Shown here: positions 12,778 to 24,211 of the stretch, piece after piece
Layout of the letters: every line of letters begins with the position of its first letter
Numbering within the stretch: position 1 is the stretch's first letter
Assembly: GCA_000733355.1 (NCBI GenBank)
Contig: JNVV01000045.1
Coordinates: 232,965 to 285,520 of the forward strand
From: Falciphora oryzae
Taxonomy: Eukaryota; Ascomycota; Sordariomycetes; Magnaporthales; Magnaporthaceae
Direction: 5' to 3'
Length of the DNA stretch: 52,556 nucleotides
Translations under genes and position numbers: made by a program
Notes under the pieces: model-generated
Databases searched by the model: none
Seen by the model: only the letters and a program-made list of their open reading frames with translations
What the model was told of the DNA's origin: nothing

Positions 12778-15576
12778 ATGGCGACGACGTCGGCCGTGAC
12801 GGAGCCTGAGAAGGCTAACCCGTCGCCCACCACGGAGACAGTACCTGGCAGCAACCCCCTTCTCGACGGCAATGACAGGGACGAGAAGGTGGACCTCTCG
12901 GGCGAGGTCAAGGGCGAGTACGCCGACGTCTTCAGGCCCTTCCCGCTGCTCGAGGGCATTCCCCTAGAGGCCAGTAAGTGACAACACCGCCGCGACACAG
13001 CAAAACCCCAGAACCTAACCTCCCCGCTCACCACGTAGACCCCCTGACCTTCCGCGCCGTCATGGTCGGCGTGATCCTGGGCTCCCTCGTCAACTGCTCC
13101 AACGTGTACCTCGGGCTCAAGACCGGCTTCACCTTCGGCTCCAGCATGTTCGGCGCCATCTTCGGCTACGGCATCGTCAAGCTGATGGCCACGACGCTCA
13201 AAGGCCTGCCCGTCCTGGGCATAGAGCAGTTCGGCCCCCAGGAGAACTCTATCATCCAAGCTTCCGCCGCCGGCGCCGGCGGTCTGAGCGGCCTCTTCGT
13301 CGCTGCCCTGCCAGCCATGTACCAGCTCAAGCTCCTTTCGGCTAACCCCAAGGACGATTTCGGCCGTATCCTGACCATGACCCTCGTGTGCTCCATGTTT
13401 GGCCTGTTCTTCGCGGTGCCTCTGCGCAAGTTCTTCATCATCAACGTCGCCCGAGAGTTGCGACTGATTTTTCCTTCCGGTATGTGTTTCTTCTCTCCAA
13501 CGCAGCCTGCGTGGCTGTTAATGCATGGCCCTCTTGTTTCCCTGTGCTAACAGGCTGGATACAGCAACGGCCACTGCCGTCACGATCCGCTCCATGCACA
13601 GCATTGGAACCGGGGCCGCCGAAGCAATGAAAAAGATCAAAGCCCTCGGGGTTGCGTTCGGCGCGGCCCTCGTCCAGCGCGTGGTATCATATTATGCTGT
13701 CGGGATCCTGTACGATTGGCACATTTTCACCTGGTTCTTCATCTGGGGCAATTACAATAATTATGCTATTGTGATCGAGAACTGGGGCTGGATCCTCGAA
13801 TGGACCCCTGCTTTCATTGGCTCCGGAATGCTGGTTGGCATCAACACGGGTGTGTCTATGTTTATGGGCTCGTTCTTTGCATGGGGGTTTGCTGGTAGGT
13901 CATCGCCCCTTTGACTTCCCAGCTTTTCGAGATTTTGTAAACGAAGCTGACAACATGGCTTTAGGCCCCCTCTTGGTCTACACCGGTGAGGCCGTAGGCA
14001 CTGATCCGGACCCGGATGACCCGAAATGGGGCCGGATGGTTAGTTACTACGGGATGAGGAACCTTGTAAGTCATTTTCCCAGCAGGACAATGTCCAAAAT
14101 CCCGAACGGAAAGCTGACCCGGGCCGTCACAGGGAGTTGGAGAGAACTGGAAGCCTAGCCCTCGCTACTGGTTCCTGTGGCCAGGGGTAATGGTTCTAGT
14201 CGTCTATTCCATGACCGAATTCCTAATTAATTGGAAGGTCCTCTATTACGGCGCCAAATTCGCCTGGGTCAGCACCTGCGAAAGCGTCAACGCCTTCGTC
14301 TCGAGCAGGCGCGGCGGCCGCGGCGTGCCCTTCCTCGAGAGGCAGGGGGCCAAGAAGGGCGACGAGAGCAGCCTGGTCGAGGACTTTGCCAGCCCGAAGC
14401 AGCAGGTCTCGACCCTGGTCTGGCTGCCCGGGGCGGTCCTGATCGTGGTGGCGACCTGCATCATCTGCGAGGCCCAGTACCACATCGGCGCCGGGCTCGC
14501 CATCCTGGCCTCGATCCTGGCCATGATCTTCGCCTTCCTCTCGATCCACGGCGCGGGCGTCACCGACATCACCCCGCTCACCGCCTCGGCCAAGGCGTCT
14601 CAGCTCGTGTTCGGCGGAGTCACCTCCGGACAAGGCCTGAGCGTCCCCGCGGCGCAGCGAGTGAACTTGATCGCCGGCGCCATCGCTTCCGGTGGTGCCG
14701 ACATGTCCTGCACGCTGACGAGTGACTTCCGGGTCGGATTCCTGCTTCAGACTCCCCCGAACCTGCGTACGCGTTGATTTTCTCATTTTACGCTCCGTGA
14801 TACTCCCCTCGTTTTTTCAACACAAAGTTCGGTTAAAAAAAAAGGATTAGCGGCTAACACGAACATGACTACAGAATTCTACGCGCAGGCCGTCGGGACC
14901 ACCATCGCCATGTTCCTCGCCCCAGGGGTCTTCGTTCTGTTCATGTAAGCTACCACCCTAACCCTCAACCACAAAGATTCCAAAGCATATACTGATATCC
15001 CATCCACCTCAGGTCCGCATACCCCTGCGTCCTCGACATGTCAGACAAGTGCGCCTTCTCCGCGCCCTCGGTGACCGCCTGGCGCGCCGTCGCCGAGGCC
15101 GTCACGTCGCCCAACGTGCCCATCCCGCGCAGCTCGGGCATCTTCGCCATCGTCATGGGCGTCGTGTGCGTGCTGCAGGTCTTTTTCCGCCGCTTCTGGC
15201 TCGTCGGCGAGCGCGAAAAGTACCGCATCTGGCTGCCCAACTGGATGGCCATCGGCGTCGCCTGGGTCATCCCCCAGACCTACTACTCGACCGCGACGCT
15301 GATGGGCGCCCTGATCAGCCACTTCTGGCTCAAGAGGAGCCCGGCCAACTTTGAGCGCTACTGCTACGCCATCGCCGCGGGCCTGATCGCCGGCGAGGGG
15401 CTGGGCGGCGTCGTGGGCGCCGCGCTCGAGCTTGGTGGTGTTTCTGGGGCTATCTAGTAAGTCGAGCCTGGACTGACCCTAACCTAGTCCTGGACGAACA
15501 AGTAAAACAGAAAGATCGCCAGCTGACAAACCTCAATAGTGGCACCCAAGTCGGCTGCCCGGCCGAGAGCTGCTAG
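12778..15576 (+). CDS. OPT superfamily transporter
   Basis: This is a polytopic membrane protein of the oligopeptide transporter superfamily, whose members carry oligopeptides or metal chelates, probably with protons. Eight exons: 12778-12973, 13039-13479, 13565-13894, 13965-14065, 14133-14766, 14875-14944, 15013-15456 and 15540-15576. They sum to 2253 bp, giving 750 aa. Residues 1-65 are polar and probably cytosolic. The first membrane span follows directly, with the family segment NCSNVYLGLKTGFTFGSSMF. Later features are EQFGPQENSIIQASA, YDWHIFTWFFIWGNYNNY and GGADMSCTLTSDFRVG. A cytosolic loop lies at about 395-420. The protein ends QVGCPAESC from a 37-bp last exon. All introns are GT-AG and phases match. 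The start is the ATG at 12778; an upstream TTG frame was ignored. It looks closer to the YSL-like branch than to the classical ISP4 type, but substrate cannot be read from the sequence. It converges on uL13. Confidence 0.93.
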
Positions 15577-16612
15577 AGTCGTACCCGGATACGGATGGGA
15601 ATGTCGATGGCAGCACGTATGTTCGCTTTGCGACGCTGGATACTGCCGCGTCGACTCACAACGGCTGCCGAGGCTGGCGCACTTCTCTAGCATACACCCG
15701 ACGGATATCATAGCGGTGGTGGGTGTGTAATGATGCCGGTGGGAGGGGCGGGACTGGACGGAACACAGCACTCCCTGGCGATAGTTATCTTAGCGCTAGA
15801 CTTTACGATTTGGTATATCGGCTATCTGAATGCAAAGTCGCCCCATGAGCTATCCTATGCCTCGAGATGTGCGCTGCCATCTATCAGTTGTTGCATCACC
15901 CCCAATGCAAGGCGAGTAGCATGGCTTCTGATTTATACAGCCTCGTGAGATATTGCACACGTCATGCATGATATTCCGTGGCTGAGAGGCTTGAAACATG
16001 AGCAGACAGATGCACCAAGAATATCCCCCGGCAGCCCTCGCTGATGTTCTCAAGCAGCGACTAAAACCGGCCTGAAAACATATCCTCGGCTTCATCCCTG
16101 GGAGTCGTCCATGCTGCACAATCCCAACATACTCAAACCATCACAACCAAGCACAATGTGCCCTCTAGATTACCAACGCCAATGCAATGTCACTAAAAAC
16201 CCCGTTCGAGTGGTTGTCTGTCTAGGTGATATATCACCCAGGTAGAGCTAGGTACAATGAACAGGGCCAAACCCTGCCGCCATCGGCCAGCAGGCAGGTA
16301 ACAATCCGATGCCGATAACTCCTCGAAAGACCCAAGCCGAATGACGATGCGCCCGTTTGATTTTGCGGAAGAATCGTGTCTCCGTCCTTCATGTAAGTTC
16401 ATGTCCATTGGGCCTGCTTTCTTTCTTTTTTTTTTTCTTAGTTCCGGGGGTGATGCAACCCCCTGGAGGGGTACTTAAAAGAGACAAAAGCCATTCCCCC
16501 AGCCATGCCTTCCGTCGCAGATGAAAAGTGTTGATTTCCCGTGAGCCACCACGCCAATCTAGAGATAGAAACGCGAAAAGAACGACAAGAAACGAGCGGG
16601 TAAGGCCACGGA
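15577..16612. other. Convergent intergenic region, OPT and uL13
   Basis: These 1036 bp between two facing stop codons probably hold both 3' UTRs. A poly-pyrimidine run at about 16420-16438 lies on the uL13 side. I see no gene or RNA. Confidence 0.45.
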
Positions 16613-18063
16613 TTAGTAGCCGTAGGCCTTGAGGGCCTCCGCCGTCTTCTCGTCGACAGTGGCGTTCTTCTTCGACTCGGTGACCTGGCGCTGCGCAAGC
16701 TTCTTGCGCTCGTAGTAGGCGGCGCCCTTGGCTTTTCTCCGCTCCTCGAGCCTAGGAACAGGGAGTCAGTTGCATTGATCACGATGCTGCGGTCGGGGGA
16801 AGGCAGCCCTGGAGGAGACAAGGCCAAGCCCCACACCCGCAGGCCGGGCATGGGCCCGACACAGAGGATCGTCTGGTACTCCTCCGGGAAATAGCTTGCA
16901 AGATGGAATCCAACGTACCTGGCAACGACGTCCTGGTACTTCCAGCCAACCTCGTGGCTCAACCGACCGACGGTGCAGTACTTGCGGCCGGGCTGCAGTC
17001 TGAGGACACGGAGGGCCTGGGGAACGACCATCTTCTTCTTCTTGTCGTACGGGGGAGGAACACCCTCGAAGACCTTGAGGCGCTCAAGGGCGGCGGCACC
17101 ACGGGCGGTCTTGTGGGGGATCATGCCACGGACGGCCTTGTAGAAAATGCGGGAGGGAGCGCGGAAGTGGAAGGGACCTGGCAGGTGTCAAGAGAGTCAG
17201 ACAAAGTCCGATCCTAGCAAGCAGCTGCGGTGGCTGCGTCTGGCGGAATGCATGTCGGAGTGTCCCTTACCTCCTCGTGTCGGGTTGTACCGGGTCATCT
17301 TGCGCAGGTAGGCGTGATACTTGACTGCATAGTCCCAACATGTCAGTCTCGCTTCGTCCCCCTGTCGTCGTCCTTGCCCCGCAGTCTTCGAGAACACCGC
17401 TTCTATGCCCGTTGGCGGCGAATGCCCAAGCCAAGCCAGCGCCCTTGCGACCCATCCCATACTGCACGGTAAATATCGGAGCAAGGTTGACACGTACGCT
17501 TAGCGCGGAAGAACTCGCCCGAGATGTTCAGGGCCTCACAGCGGACAACAACGATCTTCTGACCGTTGAGCAGCTGCTTGGCGACGATGCTGGCCAGGCG
17601 GCCCAGCAGGTGGCCCTTGCCATCGATAACGACCTAGAAGCCGAGGGAGGCGAGTTAGCGACTTGTCCCGGGTGGGATGCGCCCCGAGCATGATGCCGTG
17701 CCGCCCGTCCACGACGTTCCTGTGTCTCTCTTCTGTCTCGGCCCTGGTCGGTTCAATGTTGCAGTGTCGCCGTCCCTCTTTGCTGGTCGTGTGTGCCGGG
17801 CGCGTCTTTCGGTGGCCGGTTCGGATCGCATTTTGAAGGCGCGGCGTGGTGTGGGATAGGATCCCGCGGTGCATCGGGGCCGAAGGCCGGAGATGATCGA
17901 CCGAGAGTGGCATCGGGAGCCAGAGGATCGCAAGCCAGAAGAGCCGGCCAGGAAGAAGACACAGGCATCGCGACGGGCGGCCCCAAGCAATATCATGCCG
18001 CAGGTGGTGGGCAGGACGCCGCGGGTGGGAGAATCAACTCACAACCGACTCGAAGCTCGACAT
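16613..18063 (-). CDS. RPL16: 60S ribosomal protein uL13 (L16/L13a)
   Basis: This is a structural protein of the large cytosolic ribosomal subunit. Five exons from the right: 18063-18043, 17633-17498, 17324-17271, 17177-16919 and 16751-16613. They sum to 609 bp, giving 202 aa; the yeast protein is about 199 aa. Family segments are [29 protein letters not shown], the [17 protein letters not shown] region and [11 protein letters not shown]. The C-terminal tail from LEERRKAK onward is basic and probably helical. Exon 1 is only 21 bp (MSSFESV) and is followed by a long first intron of 409 bp, a common arrangement in fungal ribosomal protein genes. All junctions are GT-AG and in phase. It lies head to tail after the BAG gene on the same strand and faces the OPT gene. 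Confidence 0.97.
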
Positions 18064-19053
18064 GATGGCGACGTTTGGTGGCCCAGAAGAAAAGAAATAA
18101 GAAGTCGAGTGAGATCAGAGACCAAACTTCGTGTCGGCGACGAAGTCTGCGATTCCGATTCCCAAATACTTTACCTTTGCGGTTTGTTGGTTGAAGACGG
18201 GTCGCTCGTCCACTCACTGGCAAAATTATTATCACAGTCACGCCCGCCAGTCCAGCCTGTGCTGTGCTAGGGCTACCCAAAATCGGATGGGGCAAGCGAT
18301 GGGGTCGGGTGGGGGCCTGAGGCACAGTAGGGCTAGAGTGACCTTGTCAGGTGATTGAGGCTTTGGTCTCCCCGCCTTGCTTCCCTGTATCTGTGGCTGG
18401 GCAGCTTGACACGGACCCCCACGTCGCTCTAGAATGTGGCGCACGCGAGCCCGCTTCTGCCCGCCTGGCGAGGGGTTGCACGTTCATGACGGTAACCCAG
18501 TCGGGATGGTCAAGAGACGGGACTCACATCCCCGCCAAGGCTTTCCGGGTCTGCATATAGACGCATAAATCCGGGGGAACGGCAGTCTCGTGGAGCGGAC
18601 AGCGGGCAAGCAAACTGTTGTACAAAAACCAAGAAGCCATTTGATTGAACGGTGGTGCTCTAAGAAGCCCCTGGACCATCCCATCCCAGCCCGTCGAGCC
18701 TCGTCTCAGGAACGTAATACTTTGCTGCCCAGCGTCAATATAGCTTCATGTCATGAACCCCATCGGCAGGGAGCTCGCCTGCCGCCTCGAATCTCAAGCA
18801 CTCCCTCCACCCACACGTGAACGCGACGATGCTGTACAAATTCCAGTCCACAAATGGCCGTTTCGCCAAGCCCAGGTCGGAAGTCTAGGTCGCAAAATCG
18901 CCGATAGAGCGCGAGGTCTATGCCGAAAACACCAAGCCTGCACTAGTGTAGGGCTCAAAATACAAAGCAAAACAGAGGGGGGTGGTGCGACGAAGGGATA
19001 CCGCTTGTCTAACGCAAAAAAGAAAACAGCCGGCCAGGCCTTCACAGCGAGGC
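18064..19053. other. uL13 promoter and BAG gene 3' region
   Basis: These 990 bp run from the uL13 start codon to the BAG stop codon. They should hold the uL13 promoter. A CAGTCACG string near 18235 resembles HomolD-type ribosomal promoter sites but matches imperfectly. No gene is seen. Confidence 0.45.
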
Positions 19054-20553
19054 TCATCGGCCGGTTCTATCAGCTTCGGGAACCATCTTGTCCGCCTCAG
19101 CCAGAACCCCCTGCACATCCTTGACCAACTCCTTTCTCCTGGCCCTGACGGTCTCGTCACCGCCCGTGTCCACCTCGTCTAGCTTGAAGATGACATTCCG
19201 CAGGATCGTCTCGGTGATCTTGAGATACTCTTCTTTGCGCTTCTTCTCGTCGGCCGGGGGGTTCGCAACAAATTCGTCGGCCAGCGGACGGAGGGCGTCG
19301 TTAAAGTTCATGGCGATCTTGTTCAGCGTCTCCATCGCGCTGCCGGGAGCGGCCGGGGGATACGTGTACTCCTTGGGTGGTGCCGGAGTCGCCGGAGTCC
19401 TCGGGGTCCTAGGCGGTGCCGGAGAGTGGGACCTGCTGGCCGAGCCCGGCCTGAGGTCGATGGGTTCGGGCACTCCCAGATTCACGTTGCTGCCGCGAGG
19501 GCTGGTCTTGCTCCTCCTGTCGCCCCTCCTCCCACTCTTGCTCTTGGACTTGGGCTTGGACTTATCCCCGTCCACAACTATAATCTCTTCACCGGACTCG
19601 CTGCTCCCACCACCCTCGACATCATCCGGGAGGATGGCTAGGACCTCGCTTTTGTTCTTGATGCCATACCGGGCAGCCGGCATCTCGTCTTCCCTGAGCT
19701 CCTTGCCCTTGTAGTAGAGCCTCAGCCGGTCGGTCTGCTCGTCGGTGAGCTTCGTGATGAGCTGGATGCGCTCGCGGATGTCGATAGCCAGGACCTTTCC
19801 GTCTGCGATGGAGTACGCAGGGAAATGCTCGGGATAGTAGATGTCCTTGAACTTGATCAGGATGATGTCATCGTCCGGGATCTCAAGCGCCGGGTCGGAG
19901 CGTCCGACACGGGTACTGCTGGATCTCGGGTTGTCGTTGTAATACCGCGACTGGTCCTGCAGATCCTCCGAGGTGATGTAGCTGAAGTCCTCGTCTTGCA
20001 CATCGGGCGGCTGGCCGTCGTGCCCGAGGCCAGAGCCGAAAGGCGAGATGGGCCCTCGTGGCCAAACGGACGACCAGCCATACCGAGATCTTCCTGAATC
20101 CATTTTGTTTGTGCCGGTAGCTTTGTTCTGAGTGGCTCGTGCAGCAACCGTCGGGAGGGCGCCGAGCAATATAACTCCGGCGAGAGTCCCGTATACAGTA
20201 GTGGGCGAGAGGCCTGTTGTGGAGCGGATGTAGTCTGATGAGACGTCGGCGGCCGAAGCCAGGTGGAGGACGGTCGCGTCGACGTAGGACTGGAGGCCGG
20301 GAGGGAGTTTGGGAAAGAGCGAGGTGGTCAAGTTGGCGACGTTGGCGAACGAAGCACCAGTGGATGCCAGGATTCCCTGCCCTGAAGCCACCTTGACGGA
20401 GTTTTGTCGTCCTCGTGAGGACGCTGATCGAGGGGATTCGAGTGAGCTGTGTGGGTTGATCACGATCCAAATGACTGGATATCGAGGGCTCTCCTCAGTC
20501 GGGGGGTCCTCTAGCCTGACCAATTACTCGCAAGACTGTTGCGGAGTGACCAT
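19054..20553 (-). CDS. Ubiquitin-like and BAG domain Hsp70 co-chaperone, membrane-anchored
   Basis: BAG proteins are nucleotide-exchange factors for Hsp70. I propose two exons, 20553-20528 (26 bp) and 20446-19054, giving 472 aa. The long frame has no ATG before the middle of the protein and a TAA just upstream. The ATG at 20553 with donor GTAATT and acceptor CACACAG joins in phase, so this start is preferred but inferred. In order: a predicted membrane span at about 92-112 (TTVYGTLAGVILLGALPTVA), a ubiquitin-like domain at about 203-284 with LRLYYKGKELREDE, a charged Ser/Lys/Pro linker with repeated KSKS and TPRTPATPAPP, and a C-terminal BAG domain at about 385-465. The Ubl plus membrane span plus BAG layout recalls the S. 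pombe Bag101/Bag102 group. If the N-terminal exon is wrong, the soluble part could start at the Met at 20101-20103. Confidence 0.88.
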
Positions 20554-22220
20554 AGGGCGGAGAGTGGGTGAGTCCTGGCCTGCACGTAGGTGGGGGTTAA
20601 AGCTGTTGGGAGACCTAAGGGACGAAACGCCTGGTACCACAGCCAGCAGAGAGGCGAGAGAGAAAAAAGCTGCAAAGTGGCTTTGCCGTCGGGCAGCCCG
20701 AACAGACAGGAGCAGTGAGGGCGGCGTGGGGGAGAGGCCACGAGGCGGTGCGAGAGAAGCGGGCTAATATTGGCGGGGGTTCGACCTTGGAAGCGGACAC
20801 TGCAAGCCCCAAAATGCGCCGGGGGTGTTCTGTTGTTTTTCACTGCGGCCCGGGCCAAAGTGTTCGAATGACGATTTTTGGGCAGAGATGATCAGCCACT
20901 CGAGCTGGACGGATGGCAGGCGCAGCAGGGTTATTGTGGTTTTTCCCTGACTGGGTCTTTGGGGATGTTGTCGCTCATCTGGTGGAGCCAAGTGAGCAGA
21001 GGAAAGGCTCCAGCAACTTGGAACGTGCAGGGAAAACCCAGTTCGCCCCAGGCCAGGGGACTGACGGAGTGCTTGGCAGACAAGCCACAGTGAAGCTGCC
21101 CCCGTGTTCTCTCCCTTTTACTTCGAGGCTACAATGGCCCTCCCTGTCTTGGTTTTCGTCCATGCTTGGATTTCGACGCCTCGTTTTATTGCTCCTTTCA
21201 CCGTCCAAACTCACTGCCATTGGATTTGACTTGTCTAGCTCAGCGCTCAAGTGCATCTCTCAGCCAAGAGCGACCTCGTATCATGGTTCCAATTCCAGTT
21301 GGTCACGCATCTGCTCTCGCTCATCTCGGCATTCCCTTCAGGAGGCCCCTTAGGTAACCGCCACATTGTTATTACGTGTGGTTACTGAACGCCAGCTAGC
21401 GCAGTAGTATTCATGACTCGGCTAAGTTGTGTGAGCCGTGGCGATTGGGCTGGCAAGGGTGCCACAAGCAAAGTCTTGATTCAACTTCGATCGCCAGTTT
21501 GAGATTCCGATGCGCACGCAGACGGATTGAGCATGGGCGGCGCGATCCCGTACCCAATATCGGCGTGCATACTGAGTATATGAATGCCGGCGTGCGCGAT
21601 GCTGTGCGCTAGGAGCCTCCGGATCTAGGTTTCCCTCGCCTGCGCCTCCCCAATGATAGCGTTCGTGCCGTGCTCATATGCTGACACGGGGCTGGAGCAC
21701 CGCCGCCCCCGGCCGGAATAATACCGAATTGGTCGCTGCCAGTCTAGCGTCATGAAAGGACTAGCGACACATATCAAACGAGCGGGCAAGGAGATGGCCT
21801 GCTGGCCGCATTTTGGCCCAGCACTCTATGTTGTATCTGGTTGTATTCCTGTAGTATGAGGTATGCCGTGCGACCAACCCTGGTGTCATTTGGAATCAAA
21901 GCGCCACCGTTGATAGCACGATGGAATGCAAATGAACGGAAATCCACATAGATCCAATATCCAATCAGGAGTCCTGCGCATATGTGAGAAGGTGCGTGCA
22001 CGCATCTCCAGCTGGAGTGCCCAAATTTGGTTCCTTCAATGTCTCTCGTCTGCCGCCCGTCTCTCAGCAGCTCAGTCAGCGTATTCCACATGCGCTGAGC
22101 ACGCAAATAAGAGAATTGCCGACGTCAGAGGCCCACCGTATATAACCCCGACAGAGCTTTCACCCCTCCTCGCGCCTCCCCGCGTTCTGGCTCCCCACCC
22201 GAGCCAACCCCAAACCTCCC
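20554..22220. other. Divergent intergenic region, BAG gene and glutaredoxin
   Basis: These 1.67 kb hold the promoters of two divergent genes. I find no supported coding feature. The glutaredoxin-proximal part has a TATA box and a CRE-like GACGTCA (22121-22127). Confidence 0.45.
22139..22145 (+). promoter_or_regulatory. TATA box of the glutaredoxin gene
   Basis: TATATAA lies 76 bp upstream of the first ATG at 22221. A GACGTCA element at 22121-22127 (TGACGTCG on the other strand) lies just before it and resembles an ATF/CREB half-palindrome. That would suit a stress-response gene but is only suggestive. Confidence 0.5.
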
Positions 22221-22678
<458 letters not shown>

Positions 22679-23038
22679 GGGAGCTTTATATACTAAAACC
22701 GCGCTCGGATGGACACTAGAGATTCCACAAAACTACATAGACTTACAAGCACCACCTATGGCAGGCATGGCCGCGGGGGAGGGCCGTCCCTTTGAGCGGA
22801 AGACCAACCTCTCGAGAGATTTTGCCGAGGCGGAAACCATGGGGTAGCTGCGTTTGGTTTTGGACCAGGGCCACTCTTTGCGCCAAAAGCCCAATAGAAG
22901 GAGCATGAATTATTTTACACACATGGTGACTTCAAAAGACACCCGGTACCCCGCAAGAGGCCGCAAAGGGTCAAAAGGGTCCCATAACCGGTGTTTATAC
23001 AATTTACCGGACTCTTTTTTTTTTTTTTCTCCGCTGAA
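22679..23038. other. Convergent intergenic region, glutaredoxin and AIM18
   Basis: These 360 bp between facing stops include a 14-T run near 23017-23030 next to the AIM18 stop. They probably hold the 3' UTRs. No gene is seen. Confidence 0.45.
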
Positions 23039-24211
23039 TTATACAACTTGAGCAGCAACGGTTCCAAGCGGGCGCTCGACAAACTCCATGACGCCGTCAA
23101 CAATGCTTGCGCGGGCGGGCTCGCTGGCCACCTTCTTGCCCCCGAGCCAGTTGAGCCAAAGGGCGCGTGATACTCGCTCGTCGTCAACTGTGCCAATCAG
23201 TTCCCTCTCCCGCTTGGGGCTGCCATCCGAGTAGACAATACCGAGCTTGCCGCCGGCATCGCGGACTAGCAGGAGCTCCTTGGCCTTGGGCACCTTGCCC
23301 CTGTTGAAAGCATGCCGGAACTGACGGACAGACTCGCCGAACTTGTCCTTGACGGCTGCGCTGTCAGCGTCGTCCCCTCCCTGGGCTTCGGCCTGGATCC
23401 TATCAGAGCGTGCCTGGATGGCTCTCACGAAGCCGTCGCGGAGATGGTGGAAGTCGGTATCTCTGACGGGCAGGATCCGGAAGGCGGAGCGAGCGGGGAT
23501 GCCCTCACGGAGCAGCTCGTTCCATACCTCCTCGCTCTGGACGGGGTCGAGGAGCGCTTGGCGCAGGTTGTCCTTCTCGTTGGAAATCAAGGTCGTGGCT
23601 ATCGGGTTGATCCGCTTCACCAGCCGGGCCTGCAGCGCGGCGATGTCGGCCGTGGCCACATAGAAGCCCACCACGTAGACGTTGATGGACAGGAAGCTGA
23701 CGGAGCGCGTCCCGAGCCCGACCAGCGTGTACTCGGTTGTTTGCTCCGAGGCCAACGGGTTGGCGATGGCCGTCGCGGAAGCCGGGGCGGGAGCGTCCGA
23801 CACCGGCCGCAGGCTTATCGTCCTCGGGAAGCTGGGGACGGTCGAGTTCCCCGTCGGGACGATCTCGCGGCCCTCCTCGTCGCGGACCACCACCTTGCGC
23901 CTGGCATCGGTCAGGAGGGGGTCGTTCGGCGGCAGGGTCGAGTCGAGCTTGGCGGGCTTGTCGAGGGCCTGCTTGAGCTTGATGGAGGTGTAGATGAAGG
24001 AGACGACACCCGCGATGGCGCCGGCGGTCAGGAAGTTGCGGCGCATGCGCTCGTAGTCTTCCCGCTCCTGCGCTAGGCGCCGGTGGCTGAGCCGCTCGAC
24101 CGCCCTGCCCGACGAGCCCTTGCCTCGGCTGAGGAACGTCCTCCTCGGGGCGCATCCTAGACGCAGGGAGGGCTGGCGTGGGAGCTGCCGCAGGGCTTGT
24201 TGGCGGAGCAT
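23039..24211 (-). CDS. AIM18: AIM18-like mitochondrial protein, chalcone isomerase fold
   Basis: This is an intronless gene of 390 aa. The start is the first ATG of the frame (24211); the frame extends upstream only through non-ATG codons. Residues 1 to about 45 are Arg-rich without acids (LRQLPRQPSLRLG, RRTFLSRGK), as in a mitochondrial targeting peptide. A membrane span lies at about 59-78 (NFLTAGAIAGVVSFIYTSIK). From about 160 to 385 runs a chalcone-isomerase-like domain with the hallmark GLGTRSVSFLSINVYVVGFY, and EVWNELLREGIPARSAFRI further on. Yeast Aim18 is a mitochondrial inner-membrane protein with this fold and no proven enzyme activity, so I do not infer catalysis. It converges on the glutaredoxin gene and diverges from GRR1. 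Confidence 0.92.
   Translation of the reverse strand: MLRQQALRQLPRQPSLRLGCAPRRTFLSRGKGSSGRAVERLSHRRLAQEREDYERMRRNFLTAGAIAGVVSFIYTSIKLKQALDKPAKLDSTLPPNDPLLTDARRKVVVRDEEGREIVPTGNSTVPSFPRTISLRPVSDAPAPASATAIANPLASEQTTEYTLVGLGTRSVSFLSINVYVVGFYVATADIAALQARLVKRINPIATTLISNEKDNLRQALLDPVQSEEVWNELLREGIPARSAFRILPVRDTDFHHLRDGFVRAIQARSDRIQAEAQGGDDADSAAVKDKFGESVRQFRHAFNRGKVPKAKELLLVRDAGGKLGIVYSDGSPKRERELIGTVDDERVSRALWLNWLGGKKVASEPARASIVDGVMEFVERPLGTVAAQVV

Noticed and set aside
13166..13444. Minus-strand frames within the OPT, GRR1 and ATPase genes
   Set aside because: They mirror conserved coding exons and have no independent support.
18225..18250. HomolD-like CAGTCACG near the uL13 gene
   Set aside because: One mismatch and on an arbitrary strand; kept only as a remark in the promoter entry.
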